Source: Saprospiraceae bacterium
GTDB lineage: Bacteria; Bacteroidota; Bacteroidia; Chitinophagales; Saprospiraceae
Reading direction: 5' to 3'
Length of the DNA stretch: 64,000 nucleotides
NCBI GenBank assembly: GCA_016715405.1
Contig: JADKAE010000005.1
Coordinates: forward strand, 173,687-237,686
Below, one piece after another: positions 30,278 through 39,068 of this stretch. Under the pieces are notes generated by a model. It had not been told where the DNA came from, ran no database searches, and saw nothing but the letters and a program-made list of their open reading frames with translations. Position 1 is the stretch's first letter. The number at the start of each line of letters is the position of its first letter. Both the position numbers and the translations under genes were made by a program.

Positions 30278-33200
30278 ATGCGAAAACTTTTACTATTAAC
30301 CGTTTGCATCATTGGGGTAGGCACACTGCACGCGCAGCAGGGCAGCTTGTCCAATTTGCGCGAGCGTACGATAGTTATTCCCGAAGGCCGGCAAACCCTC
30401 GACAGCCTTACCATTGCCGCTACTTCGGTTATTGTAAAAGCAGGCGATACGATACTCGATACCAGTTATTACCGCATCGACAACAAAGCCATCGTATGGC
30501 AAAGGCCGGTTGCCGGCCCCGTCGTGATACGTTACCGGGTATTGCCCTACGACCTGGGGCGGCCCTTCGCCCGCCTCGATACCACACAGTTGCAACGCGA
30601 TACGGTAGGCGCAATTATCGGGCTCCGGTACAATCCCTACGAGCGCGACAACCCGCTGGTTGATTTCAAGGGACTGGACTACAGCGGCAGCTTTAGCCGC
30701 GGCGTATCGTTTGGCAACAGCCAGGACCTCGTGCTCAACTCCAGCTTTAACCTCCAATTGGCCGGCAGCCTGGGCGACGGCATCGAAATTCTTGCAGCGA
30801 TTACCGACGAAAACATCCCCTGCAAGCCGAAGGCAATACCCAGCAGTTGCGCGAATTCGACAAGATATTTATCCAACTAAAAAAAGGTTCTACCAAACTT
30901 ATCGCCGGCGATTACGAGCTACAGCGTCCTGCTTCGTATTTTATGAATTATTTTAAAAAATTGCAGGGCGCTACTTTTTCTACCCAACAACTGCTGGGCA
31001 AAGGCACGCTGAGTACCAATGCCAGCCTGGCTGTTTCGCGCGGACAATTTGCGCGCAACCAACTCAGTCAACAGGAAGGCAACCAGGGCCCCTATCGCCT
31101 CGAAGGCAGCCAGGGAGAACGCTTTATCATCATCCTGGCCGGCACAGAAAGGGTGTGGCTCGACGGCCAGTTGCTCCTGCGTGGTTTGGAAGGCGATTAT
31201 GTGATCGACTATAACCGCGGCGAACTCACCTTCACCAGCCGCCGGCTCATCACCAAAGACAGCCGCATTATCATTGAGTTTGAATACGCAGACCAGAGCT
31301 ACCTCCGCTCGCTGTATGCTTTTAATGTGGATTATCAATTGCAGGGACTGCGGTTGTATGTCAACGCGTTTAGCCAACAGGATAGCCGCACTTCTACGGG
31401 CGATCAGCAACTCACCGACACCCAGAAGCGCGTATTGCGGGATGCCGGCGACGACCTGTCGAGGGCCGTGGTCTCTACCATCGATACGATTGAAAGCACT
31501 ACCGCCGTGCGCGCTACGTATGCCTTACGCACTGCCTTATGGAATTGCAACGGACAAGATACCAGCATTCAATACCTGGCCTACACCACGAACCCCGACA
31601 GTGGGCGTTACGTGGCCCGCTTTAGCCTGGTCGGCACGGGTCGCGGCGACTACGTACTCGACACCGAGCAGTCCGCCAACGAACGCGTCTACCGCTGGGT
31701 ACCGCCCGACCCCGCCACCTGCCAACGCCGCGGCGATTACGCTCCGCTGACCCAACTCACGGCGCCCGAGCAGCAGCAGTTGTTCACCGCCGGCGCCGAA
31801 TGGAAATTGCCACGTCAAACCCTGTTGCGCACAGAAATAGCCATGAGTCGCCGCGACCAAAACCGGTTTTCGAGCCTGGATAGCGGCGACGACCTGGGGC
31901 TGGCGGGTTTTGCCACCCTCAGCCGCGATTTCCGGTTGGGCAGCGATAGCAGCGGCTGGACGCTCAACACGCAGGCCGGTTATGAATTTACCCAACAAAA
32001 TTTCAAAGCGCTCAATCCCTATCGCAGCCAGGAATTTCTGCGCGACTGGAATATCGCCAATGTGCAGGGAGTGGGCTCGGCGCCCGCTGCCGGTGAGCAC
32101 CTGGGCCGCGCCGCCCTTGCCCTCCGGCGCGCCGGCTGGGGGCAGGTGGGCTACGAACTCAGCACCTTCCTGCGCGATACGCTGTACAACGGCCTACGCC
32201 ACGGCGCTATGCTGCAATTTCAGCGCAACAATTGGCACATCGAAGGGCAGTCGAGTTGGCTGCAAACCAGCGAAACCCTCCGGCGCACCAGCTTTTCGCG
32301 GCCTAAAATACAGCTAAGCCGCACCTTTCCGGCTTTGGCGAACTGGCGACTGAGCCTGCAGGGTGAACGCGAAAAAAGCGAACGCAGGGAGGGAGATATC
32401 TTAGAAGCATCGAGCTTTTACTACGATCGCTACGGAGTGTTTATACAAAGCTCCGATACGGCAGCCGTAGTGTTGGGGCTAAATGCGAGCCGCCGTACCG
32501 ACTATGCGCCGGTGGCAACAGATTTCCGCAGAAGCACCGACGCCACCGAATTCAACGTCAACGGCCAGTGGAGCAAACTCAAAGGCCTCCAGACCGCCCT
32601 GCTCTTCAGCTACCGCCGCCTCGATATTGCCGACACCACCCTTACGCCGCAGCGCGCCGGCGCTACCTTCCTGAGTCGCTTCGATGTAGGCGCCGTAGCC
32701 TGGAAGGGCGCCCTGCGGTCTACTACGACCTACGAGATCACCTCGGGGCAGGAACCCCAGATCGCCTTCACTTATGTAAAAGTAGCCCAGGGCTCGGGCA
32801 CGCATATCTGGCTCGACAGCCTGTTTAACAACGACGGCAAAATACAGCTCAACGAAATGGAGATAGCGCCGTTTCAGGATCAGGCCGACTACGTGCGGGT
32901 GAGCCTGTATACCAACGAGTTTATCCGCACCAACAACGTGAATGTCAACCAAAGCCTGCTCTTAGACCCCCGGCCCGTCTGGCAGGCCAAAAAAGGATTT
33001 AAAAGTGGCTGAGCCGCTTTTCCACCCAATCCACCTTCAACCTCACGCGGAAAACGCGGCAAGCCGACGGCATACAACCCTGGAATCCCTTTCAACTCGC
33101 CATTGCCGATACGGCCCTGGTTTCGCTCAACTCGACTATCCGAAACACCTTGTTTTTCGATCGTGCCAACCCCCGGTATGACCTGCAACTGGGGCAATCG

Positions 33201-33773
33201 GACAACCGGAACCGCATCGTGCAGACTACCGGTTACGAGGCGCGCCGCTTGAGCGAATATCTGTTGAGGGGCCGCTGGAATGCGGGCACTACGGTTAGCC
33301 TGGTTTGCGCATGGGCACAAGGGCAACGGGAAAGCGACTCCGAATTTTTTAATAATAAAGACTATCGCTTGCTGTTTACCCGTATAGAACCACAGGTCAC
33401 GTATTTGCCCAATAAAAACTTTCGCATGGTGGGGGGCTACAAATACCAGTTTGACCGCAACACCCTCGGCGACAGAGGCGAGAAGGCCACCCAGCACCAG
33501 CTTAGCGTAGAGGCCACCTTAAATCGATCGGCGCAATCGCAACTGCGCCTGCGCGTATCGTATATACGGGTGATGTTTGAGGGAGAAGCGGCCACGCCGG
33601 TGGGATTTGCTATATTAAACGGCTTGCAAAACGGCCGCAACTGGTTGTGGAACCTGGGCCTCAACCGGCAACTTTCGCGCAACCTGACTTTGAGTATAAG
33701 CTATGAAGGCAGGCAGACGGGCGAATCTAAAACGGTGCATGTGGGTAGGGCGCAGGTATCGGCGTTGTTCTGA
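30278..33773 (+). CDS. Giant outer-membrane protein with SprA-like N-terminal motifs (two frameshifts)
   Basis: About 1,165 residues. The signal peptide MRKLLLLTVCIIGVGTLHAQ is followed by blocks reminiscent of SprA-related Bacteroidota outer-membrane proteins: GLDYSGSFSRGVSFGNSQD, EILAAITDENIP, GNTQQLREFDKIFIQL, FARNQLSQQEGNQGPYRLEG and DYVIDYNRGELTFTSRRLI. The remainder is a long series of amphipathic strands that fits a large beta-barrel. Frames shift near 30818 and 33000. The barrel end (SISYEGRQTGESKTVHVGRAQ) is complete. SprA itself (about 2,400 residues) is the T9SS outer-membrane channel; this protein is half that length, so a shared fold rather than shared function is proposed. Confidence 0.8.
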
Positions 33774-33783
33774 GTTTTTTATT

Positions 33784-33850
33784 AACCGCAGAGTTTTGGG
33801 AGTAATTCGCAGAGTTACGCAGAGTAGAAAAAAACTCTGCGCAACTCTTA
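33784..33850. repeat. CTCTGCG-family palindromic repeat
   Basis: AACCGCAGAGTTTTGGGAG, then TTCGCAGAGTTACGCAGAG, and an inverted AACTCTGCGCAACTCT half. It lies 10 bp after the stop of the giant barrel gene, so it may end its transcript. Confidence 0.75.
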
Positions 33851-33878
33851 GTCGGCCTTTAAATCCAGCGCTAAAACA

Positions 33879-34070
33879 ATGGCTTCCGCATTCCCGGTGC
33901 GAAGCGATTCGAATTATACGATACGAGGGGAAAAACGGTGCGATCGGCCCAATTTTGGGGACAAGACTTTGAATTTCACCGGGATTCGCTACCGGCCGGG
34001 CTGTATTTTTTTCAGCATTGTCGACGAACAAGGCCGTCGGTTTAGCGGGAAAGTGGTGGTAGTTGATTAG
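33879..34070 (+). pseudogene. Orphan T9SS type A C-terminal sorting domain remnant
   Basis: A 63-codon frame ending GIRYRPGCIFFSIVDEQG, then RRFSGKVVVVD and a stop. This matches the end of T9SS type A sorting domains (a PxGxYFxxVxDxxG-like strand followed by a Lys-Val-Val-Val tail), here degraded. There is no signal peptide and no upstream body; the CTCTGCG repeat ends 28 bp upstream. Probably the 3' stump of a lost secreted-protein gene. Nothing else was seen between 33774 and 34289 except repeats. Confidence 0.45.
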
Positions 34071-34071
34071 G

Positions 34072-34142
34072 CAAGGTTTTCGCACGTAAAACCCCGATGG
34101 CCTCGTTCAGACCTTACAAGGTTTTCGAAACCTTGTAAGGTC
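34072..34142. repeat. GACCTTACAAGG palindromic element (copy B)
   Basis: The left part (CAAGGTTTTCGCACGTAAAA, CCCCGATGGCCTCGTT) is shared with the copies at 38275 and 38936; the perfect 33-bp palindrome occupies 34110-34142. Confidence 0.9.
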
Positions 34143-34289
34143 TTCCCACGACAAGATCCCGCCAATCCGCTCCCCTCTCCTTTCTTCAAATCCTTATAAA
34201 AATGCTGAAAAAAAATGCCCCAAAAACAAGCCGTTAAATTGAAAACCATTTACATTTCGAGTGTATTTTTTTAACAAAACCCAACTCCC

Positions 34290-35087
34290 ATGCCAAAAGA
34301 AGACATCGCTCCTTACCTTCGAAATTTAGCCCTTAAGCGGGAATTTGAACGCCAAGGCCTCGACCTTGATGCCGTGATGGAATATACGCCGCTTGATCTG
34401 GATCTGGAAAACCGCCGGCTACAAAACCTGCTCAATTTTATTGACCAATATCGGAAATGCGGTAGCCAGGATATTATGGAGACCATTGCAAACGGCTACG
34501 TTTTCCCGCCTATCTTCCCACTCATTTCTCCTGAAAGTGATTGGTACCGGTTTGAACAATGGATGAAAGGCGAAATCATCAGCAAAAAACTGTTGGATCA
34601 ATTACCGGAAGAAATCTCACTTCGAAAACCAGCAGAAATCGACGATGATGAAATTGAGAAGGCAATTGAACAGCTCATAGAGTCGCTTGAGAAAGCGGGC
34701 TGCGGCGCTTCCCTGTACGATGATATTCCAGCACGATTGGTTTATACCTACTTGTATGAAGTACTCCATGAAACAATTGAAGTATTTGAACCTGGCGGCG
34801 GGTTTTGGTTTTTTGACGGTTGTTCGGGTTACTGTCCCGGTTGTTTTCAGCGACCCTGGTGTGAATTTGGGCAGAGCTCTTGCTGGAACGAAGACGAGCA
34901 GGCAGGCAAAATGCATTTGATAGAAGAATTAAGTCAATACGTCTGCGCCACGCCGCAATCATTGGCCATACTACAACAACTCCAGGCAGAACAAGATGCC
35001 GCTTTTGAACGATTTGAGGCTGAAAACCCTTACCCTGGCATGGGGCTTTCGCAGCGTGATGAGGAATGGAGGGCTAAATTGAACTAG
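34290..35087 (+). CDS. Hypothetical protein with compact Cys cluster
   Basis: 265 residues, soluble, no signal peptide. The N-terminal half is charged and helical (YLRNLALKREFERQGLDLD, DDDEIEKAIEQLIESLEKA). Near residues 175-197 there are five Cys in CSGYCPGCFQRPWCEFGQ and SSC, which could bind zinc or an Fe-S cluster. The tail is Glu/Gln-rich. No known family was recognised. It sits alone among palindromic repeats in a gene-poor region, next to a degraded toxin-antitoxin pair; coding quality (no frameshift, clear ATG) supports a real gene. Confidence 0.7.
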   Translation: MPKEDIAPYLRNLALKREFERQGLDLDAVMEYTPLDLDLENRRLQNLLNFIDQYRKCGSQDIMETIANGYVFPPIFPLISPESDWYRFEQWMKGEIISKKLLDQLPEEISLRKPAEIDDDEIEKAIEQLIESLEKAGCGASLYDDIPARLVYTYLYEVLHETIEVFEPGGGFWFFDGCSGYCPGCFQRPWCEFGQSSCWNEDEQAGKMHLIEELSQYVCATPQSLAILQQLQAEQDAAFERFEAENPYPGMGLSQRDEEWRAKLN

Positions 35088-35181
35088 GGCCCGCCCCATT
35101 TTATCGCGACGTGAACATTAACAGCCATAGCGTCTTGATGCCTGTTTTATGCCAATACTATTTGACCAAAATATTTCCTAA

Positions 35182-35517
35182 TCAACCTACCCAATTATCA
35201 ATCGACAAGTCTGGTATTCTGGCAAAATGATTGGTATTATTAGTAATCAGAATCAAATCGTGTTCAATGGCAGTAGCGCCGATCAATACGTCATTATGTC
35301 CAATTACCTGATTATTTTTTGGCAAAACCTGATTTAATTGGACAAACTGCTCAAAACGATTGAGTTGGGCCCGGGCATCTTTAAAAAGGAGGCCATTCAG
35401 AAGTTCGCAATAGGTGATAACACTAATAAGCACAAAGCCATATTCAAGTAAATAGGAATCTATTTTGAATAACGGAAGGATTTTTAAATAAAAGGAAAGC
35501 GTATCAGAGTCGAGCAA
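35182..35517 (-). CDS. VapC-like PIN-domain toxin, probably inactivated
   Basis: 111 residues from a TTG at 35517. PIN-type acidic residues are seen in LLDSDTLSFY, the Glu of VITYCELLNG and the Asp of HNDVLIGATA. Compared with the VapC at 51203-51607 (MKEALIDTDILSYF), the expected start codon at 35529-35527 is ATA instead of ATG, overlapping the antitoxin stop. A 17-residue stretch between the central helix and the HND motif is also missing. Both changes suggest loss of function. TTG initiation would remove four N-terminal residues. The family normally acts as an RNase neutralised by its antitoxin. Confidence 0.75.
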   Translation of the reverse strand: MLDSDTLSFYLKILPLFKIDSYLLEYGFVLISVITYCELLNGLLFKDARAQLNRFEQFVQLNQVLPKNNQVIGHNDVLIGATAIEHDLILITNNTNHFARIPDLSIDNWVG

Positions 35518-35525
35518 TGCTTGTT

Positions 35526-35774
35526 TTATAGGTCAATTTCGCGGGCGAACAGCGAATTGCCCGTCTCTTTAGCTGCCGATCTGATATCTTCGAAATCCTG
35601 CTCGGAAAGATCGCTACAGGAGCCAGCCAAAGCCAAAATAGCCTGCCGGTTTTTCTTTTTGTCTTGTGTAAGTTGATTTAGCCCGGAGACAAACCGCTCT
35701 ACCAGTTTAAGGTACTCAACAGGTAGTAAACTTAACTGCCGCAAAACCGACTGATATAATTCTGCTTGTCTCAT
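35526..35774 (-). CDS. VapB-like antitoxin
   Basis: 82 residues from ATG at 35772-35774 (MRQAELYQSVLRQLSLLPVE). The central LPVEYLKLVERFVSGL and ALAGSCSDLSEQDFEDI resemble the antitoxin at 51604-51843 (LPSEKLADVLDFLAS and SFAGSWQDLDQE), the pattern of the small DUF2281-type antitoxins. It reads through to a TAA that overlaps the presumed toxin start, as in an operon with translational coupling. It may remain functional although its toxin looks degraded. Confidence 0.75.
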   Translation of the reverse strand: MRQAELYQSVLRQLSLLPVEYLKLVERFVSGLNQLTQDKKKNRQAILALAGSCSDLSEQDFEDIRSAAKETGNSLFAREIDL

Positions 35775-36026
35775 GTAGCTTATTATGTTCAAAAATACAA
35801 AAAACAACCTTTGTAAGCAAGGTTTCCCCACTTATCTCTTCGGCACCCGGCTTGGCCTCACCTCAATTTTACCGGGCAGGGTGCACGGGTTCATGCGCAG
35901 CAGTTCCACCAGACGAGATATGGCCTGGTATAATAGTTTACCGAATTGGAAAAAAGCACTGTACCATGCATGGTATATCACTCGTTGGACAATTTGCAAG
36001 GCGAGGGGGTGTATTTAGATTTAAGT

Positions 36027-36188
36027 CTACCCCATCACCCCCTTCACCAATTTATCCACCTCCTTCAGCTCCCCAGCCAGATACTTAATCGCCACCCGCA
36101 GCTTGCCCAGGTGCATCCCGCTGAGGGGCGAAGGAGGTGGGTTATCGGCCAGGCTTACAACTGCGACTATGTATACCGTACCTATTCA
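36027..36188 (-). other. Possible gene-end remnant in a gene-poor gap
   Basis: The 457 bp between 35775 and 36231 hold no convincing gene. On the minus strand a frame ending MHLGKLRVAIKYLAGELKEV plus DKLVKGVMG and a stop at 36027-36029 looks protein-like (amphipathic helix) but has no start or recognisable family; it may be the 3' end of a decayed gene. The rest shows no repeat or promoter that I can name. Confidence 0.25.
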
Positions 36189-36231
36189 AAAATTGACATG
36201 ATAACCATTATTTTGACCAAAAAACAAACAA

Positions 36232-36552
36232 ATGGCGGCCGTAACCGATATCCAATTCAAAAGCAACCGCAACAGCTTTGACGCTTTGCGAATTGAACTG
36301 CAGTTTGAAGAAGCAGAGATACAACAGCGTTTTTTGCTGAAAACAGGATTCAGGATAGTGGGCCCGGGAAAGCAAATCGGCCCATGGCAAACGCTCTTTG
36401 AGGTGATCATTACAGCAAGCAGTCAAAAAATGTCGTATGAAAGTGCTCCGAGTTTGAGTCCTGATTCGAAATTTCAGCAAAAAATTCAGTTCAATGTAAT
36501 ATTGATGGCCGATGTTGCAGCTTTTGAATCTGACTTATTCCCGTTGTTGTGA
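36232..36552 (+). CDS. Small hypothetical protein
   Basis: 106 residues, no signal peptide or membrane segment. It begins MAAVTDIQFKSNRNSFDALR and contains LQFEEAEIQQRFLLKTGF and KIQFNVILMADVAAFESD. The alternating hydrophobic pattern suggests a compact beta-rich fold. No known family was recognised. It lies 39 bp upstream of a palindromic repeat that could terminate its transcript. Confidence 0.5.
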   Translation: MAAVTDIQFKSNRNSFDALRIELQFEEAEIQQRFLLKTGFRIVGPGKQIGPWQTLFEVIITASSQKMSYESAPSLSPDSKFQQKIQFNVILMADVAAFESDLFPLL

Positions 36553-36590
36553 TTTCAAAACCCAGGCTCATGCTAAGTGTATAGTGATTA

Positions 36591-36623
36591 GACCTTACAA
36601 GGTTTTCGAAACCTTGTAAGGTC
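36591..36623. repeat. GACCTTACAAGG palindrome (copy C)
   Basis: A perfect 33-bp palindrome with arm GACCTTACAAGGTTT. Unlike copies B, D and E it lacks the left CACGTAAAACCCCGATG part, but it shares the right flank (TTTCCAGTGCAAAACGGGCC) with copy D. Confidence 0.9.
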
Positions 36624-36689
36624 TTTCCAGTGCAAAACGGGCCACTCCTCACCAAATCCCATCCATTTCCCACCGGATTTCATTTAAAG

Positions 36690-36721
36690 TTGACACTACC
36701 ATATTTAGCACTTTATCTTTG
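36690..36721 (+). promoter_or_regulatory. Promoter of the lipoprotein gene
   Basis: TTG (36690-36692), 21 nt, then TATCTTTG (36714-36721): a full match to the Bacteroidota pattern. The leader to the ATG at 36842 is about 115 nt. Confidence 0.6.
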
Positions 36722-36841
36722 AATCATTCTCCAAAACAAGGCATTGCCCCGCCTCGAAATTTACTACTCAACTATCAATCAATTATCTACTGCATCAGTT
36801 TTCTACACTTTTTTATCCAAATCATATTAAAAATTTCCATT

Positions 36842-37689
36842 ATGAAAACGCATGTAGTTTTTTCATTGCTTTTATTTTCCGCACTTTTTTTTCTGGGTTG
36901 CAATCAGGACGACGCATCTCCGCAGGGCAAAATGACCGCCAAAATTGACGGCCAAAACTGGAGCGGCAAAGAGGTAGGCGCACAAGTAGCGCAAGGCACT
37001 TTTAACCTGAGCGGCAAAGCGGCTGACGGCAGCCTGATTACTATCACGTTACAGGACTTTCCATCAGACACTTTTTATCTCTACCCCAACGCCGACCACG
37101 CCGCCGTATGGTTGCCCGCTAATGCCAGCAGCAGCTTTGTTTCCAATGCGCCGGGGGGAATTGGTTACGTCATATTTTCCGAAATCAATACGACCGATTC
37201 TTTGATTTCAGGAAAGTTTGAATTCATGGCTGAAAACCCGCTCAGCGGCGAATCGGTTTTTGTATCTGAAGGCGAATTTGTCAACGTGCCGTTTACCAGC
37301 ACTGTCGCCCAAGTTGGTGAAAACACCTTTGTAGTCAAAATTGACGGTGTAAACTGGGCGCCCACGCTGATAAGCGGAAGCAAGGTAAACGGCAAAATCA
37401 ATATCGTCGCTTCCAACGTCTCCACCGGTCGGTCGGTGGGCATATACATTCCCACCTCTGCTAATCCAGGTAACTATACGCTTGGCGATCCGCTTTCGGC
37501 GCCACCTATGGCGGCCAATACAACCCCGATAGCCAGACCTTCCTTTCCGCTAGTGGAGGGTCGCTTACGATCTCCAAACACGACAAAGCAGCCCGAATAA
37601 TTGAAGGAACCTTCCATTTTGATGCATCGAGCCTGTTTAACCCTGCGACGGCCACTTTGACCGAGGGTAGTTTTTCGATAAATTATTGA
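36842..37689 (+). CDS. Lipoprotein with two DUF6252-like domains (one frameshift)
   Basis: About 282 residues. The lipoprotein signal MKTHVVFSLLLFSALFFLGC places the lipidated Cys at residue 20. Two repeated beta domains follow, each opening with the same motif: MTAKIDGQNWSGKE (about 32-45) and FVVKIDGVNWAPTL (about 165-178). This KIDGxxW opening is typical of DUF6252-like Bacteroidota lipoproteins. The frame shifts near 37506, and the C-terminus GTFHFDASSLFNPATATL ends in a strand at TGA 37687-37689. Probably surface or periplasmic; function unknown. Confidence 0.82.
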
Positions 37690-37815
37690 CCGGACACTCA
37701 ACCGCTATTCTACTTCGGGGAATTGCGTTTGAGGTACCTTTTTGGCCGGCCATACTATTTGTGCCGGTATTGGGATTGGTTCTGTCAGGATTGCAATGGC
37801 GTAAAATACTAAGTC

Positions 37816-38253
37816 ATGTTCACCACTCTCACAACATTCAAGCTCAAACAAAACCCGGCCATTGGCCAATGGAGGCAGATTATTTTAGCCCTAAGCGGTT
37901 TTGTTTTGTTGGCCTTTTGGGGCAATGAAACAACCTGGCTGCGCAATTATATCATAGGCGCCTGGGCAGTAGCTGTCGGGCTCGGTTTTGTATTATGGCG
38001 AAAAGCAAAGTGCACATTATATGTCGATTCAGCGCAACTGGTCATTGAAGTGAGCAGAGCCGGTTATAAGATGCCCGTGGGAAAAACCAGTCTGCCCTGG
38101 CAGAATTTGATCAGCTACAAATTTGACTATGGCGAAAATGAGAATACGCTTGTACTGAAATGGTCGAATGGCATTTCCCAAACATTTTCAGGCAGAGATC
38201 TGGAGGCGTTTTATGCTTATTTAAAAACAAATTTCTTCAATAGAGAACGATAA
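37816..38253 (+). CDS. Hypothetical two-TM membrane protein with PH-like domain
   Basis: 145 residues. Two hydrophobic segments (IILALSGFVLLAFWG and YIIGAWAVAVGLGFVLW) are followed by a cytoplasmic beta domain (CTLYVDSAQLVIEVSRAGYK, LPWQNLISYKFDYGE, LVLKWSNGISQTFSGRD). The layout matches small bacterial PH-domain membrane proteins and resembles the gene at 9830-10352. Alone between repeats. Function unknown. Confidence 0.65.
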   Translation: MFTTLTTFKLKQNPAIGQWRQIILALSGFVLLAFWGNETTWLRNYIIGAWAVAVGLGFVLWRKAKCTLYVDSAQLVIEVSRAGYKMPVGKTSLPWQNLISYKFDYGENENTLVLKWSNGISQTFSGRDLEAFYAYLKTNFFNRER

Positions 38254-38274
38254 TACTGATTTTACAATTCCGTC

Positions 38275-38354
38275 TGGCCTTGCAAGGTCTTTCCCAAGTA
38301 AAACCCCGATGACGCAGTTTAGACCTTACAAGGTTTTCGAAACCTTGTAAGGTC
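38275..38354. repeat. GACCTTACAAGG palindromic element (copy D)
   Basis: An imperfect left half (GCCTTGCAAGGTCTTTCCC), the shared AAGTAAAACCCCGATGACG block, then the perfect palindrome at 38322-38354 and the right flank TTTCCAGGGCAACCCGGGCC. The 267-bp gap (38254-38520) otherwise shows nothing recognisable. Confidence 0.9.
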
Positions 38355-38520
38355 TTTCCAGGGCAACCCGGGCCACTTCGGTTCAGCGCCATTATAGCCG
38401 TAGTCCCAAACGCTTCGGCGCTCTGTTTTGTGTGTTTTTTGTATATTCGTTGTAGCGTACGCGCCGCCATTATACAACCCCGGCGCTTGAATCTATCCCC
38501 CAATCAAATAAGTTCCACAC

Positions 38521-38936
38521 ATGCAACTCACCGATGAACAAATCAGCGAAATCGCCGAACAACTCGAGTGCGGGTTCAACGTGTATTATTTAGAACAATC
38601 GGGAAAGATAATAGCCCTGCCGGATGAAGACGATCCAAATGTTGAAGAGGAAGTATGGGGAGAAGACTTCGAAGCTTTGCGCGCAATCCAGGAACCCGTC
38701 ATTACTTTCGAGCCGATGCCTTCATTCGAAGCGTACAAAATCATGGAGGATTTTGCAGAAACCGCGCCGCGAAACGTCCAGATCGGTTTGTACAAGGCAT
38801 TGGAAAAGCGCCATCCTTTCAGGGGCTTCAGTAATGTGCTGGGCTATTACCCCAATGTGCGACAACAATGGTTTGCGTTTAAAAAAAGCGCTACGAAGCA
38901 TGGGTAAGGGATCAGGCGGGTATGGATTCGGCTTAG
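38521..38936 (+). CDS. UPF0158 family protein (frameshift in A run)
   Basis: About 138 residues. MQLTDEQISEIAEQLECGFN opens the protein; FEPMPSFEAYKIMEDFAETA and LYKALEKRHPFRGFSNVLG are the characteristic UPF0158 segments (Phe-Arg-x-Phe core). As read, the frame stops at 38907, but dropping or adding one A in the run at 38881-38887 restores RYEAWVRDQAGMDSA and a stop at 38934-38936, the usual family ending. Cytosolic, function unknown. The restored stop touches the next palindromic element. Confidence 0.85.
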
Positions 38937-39013
38937 ACCTTGCAAGATTTTCGCACGTAAAACCCCGATGGCCTCGTTTAGACCTTACAAGGTTTTCGAA
39001 ACCTTGTAAGGTC
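38936..39013. repeat. GACCTTACAAGG palindromic element (copy E)
   Basis: Complete 78-bp form: left imperfect half (GACCTTGCAAGATTTTCGCA), central CGTAAAACCCCGATGGCCTC block and perfect palindrome at 38981-39013. It lies between the UPF0158 and ftsK 3' ends, a natural place for a bidirectional terminator. Confidence 0.9.
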
Positions 39014-39068
39014 TTTTCCCTCGCAAAATAAGCTAACAGCCTACCGAATTTGTGGTAAAAAATCCTCG

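Noticed and set aside
34067..38503. Three small minus-strand frames (34067-34249, 36491-36673, 38237-38503) sharing the peptide GKTLQGFENLVRS
   Set aside because: The shared peptide is only the translation of the 33-bp palindromic repeat; no start context or conservation beyond the repeat.
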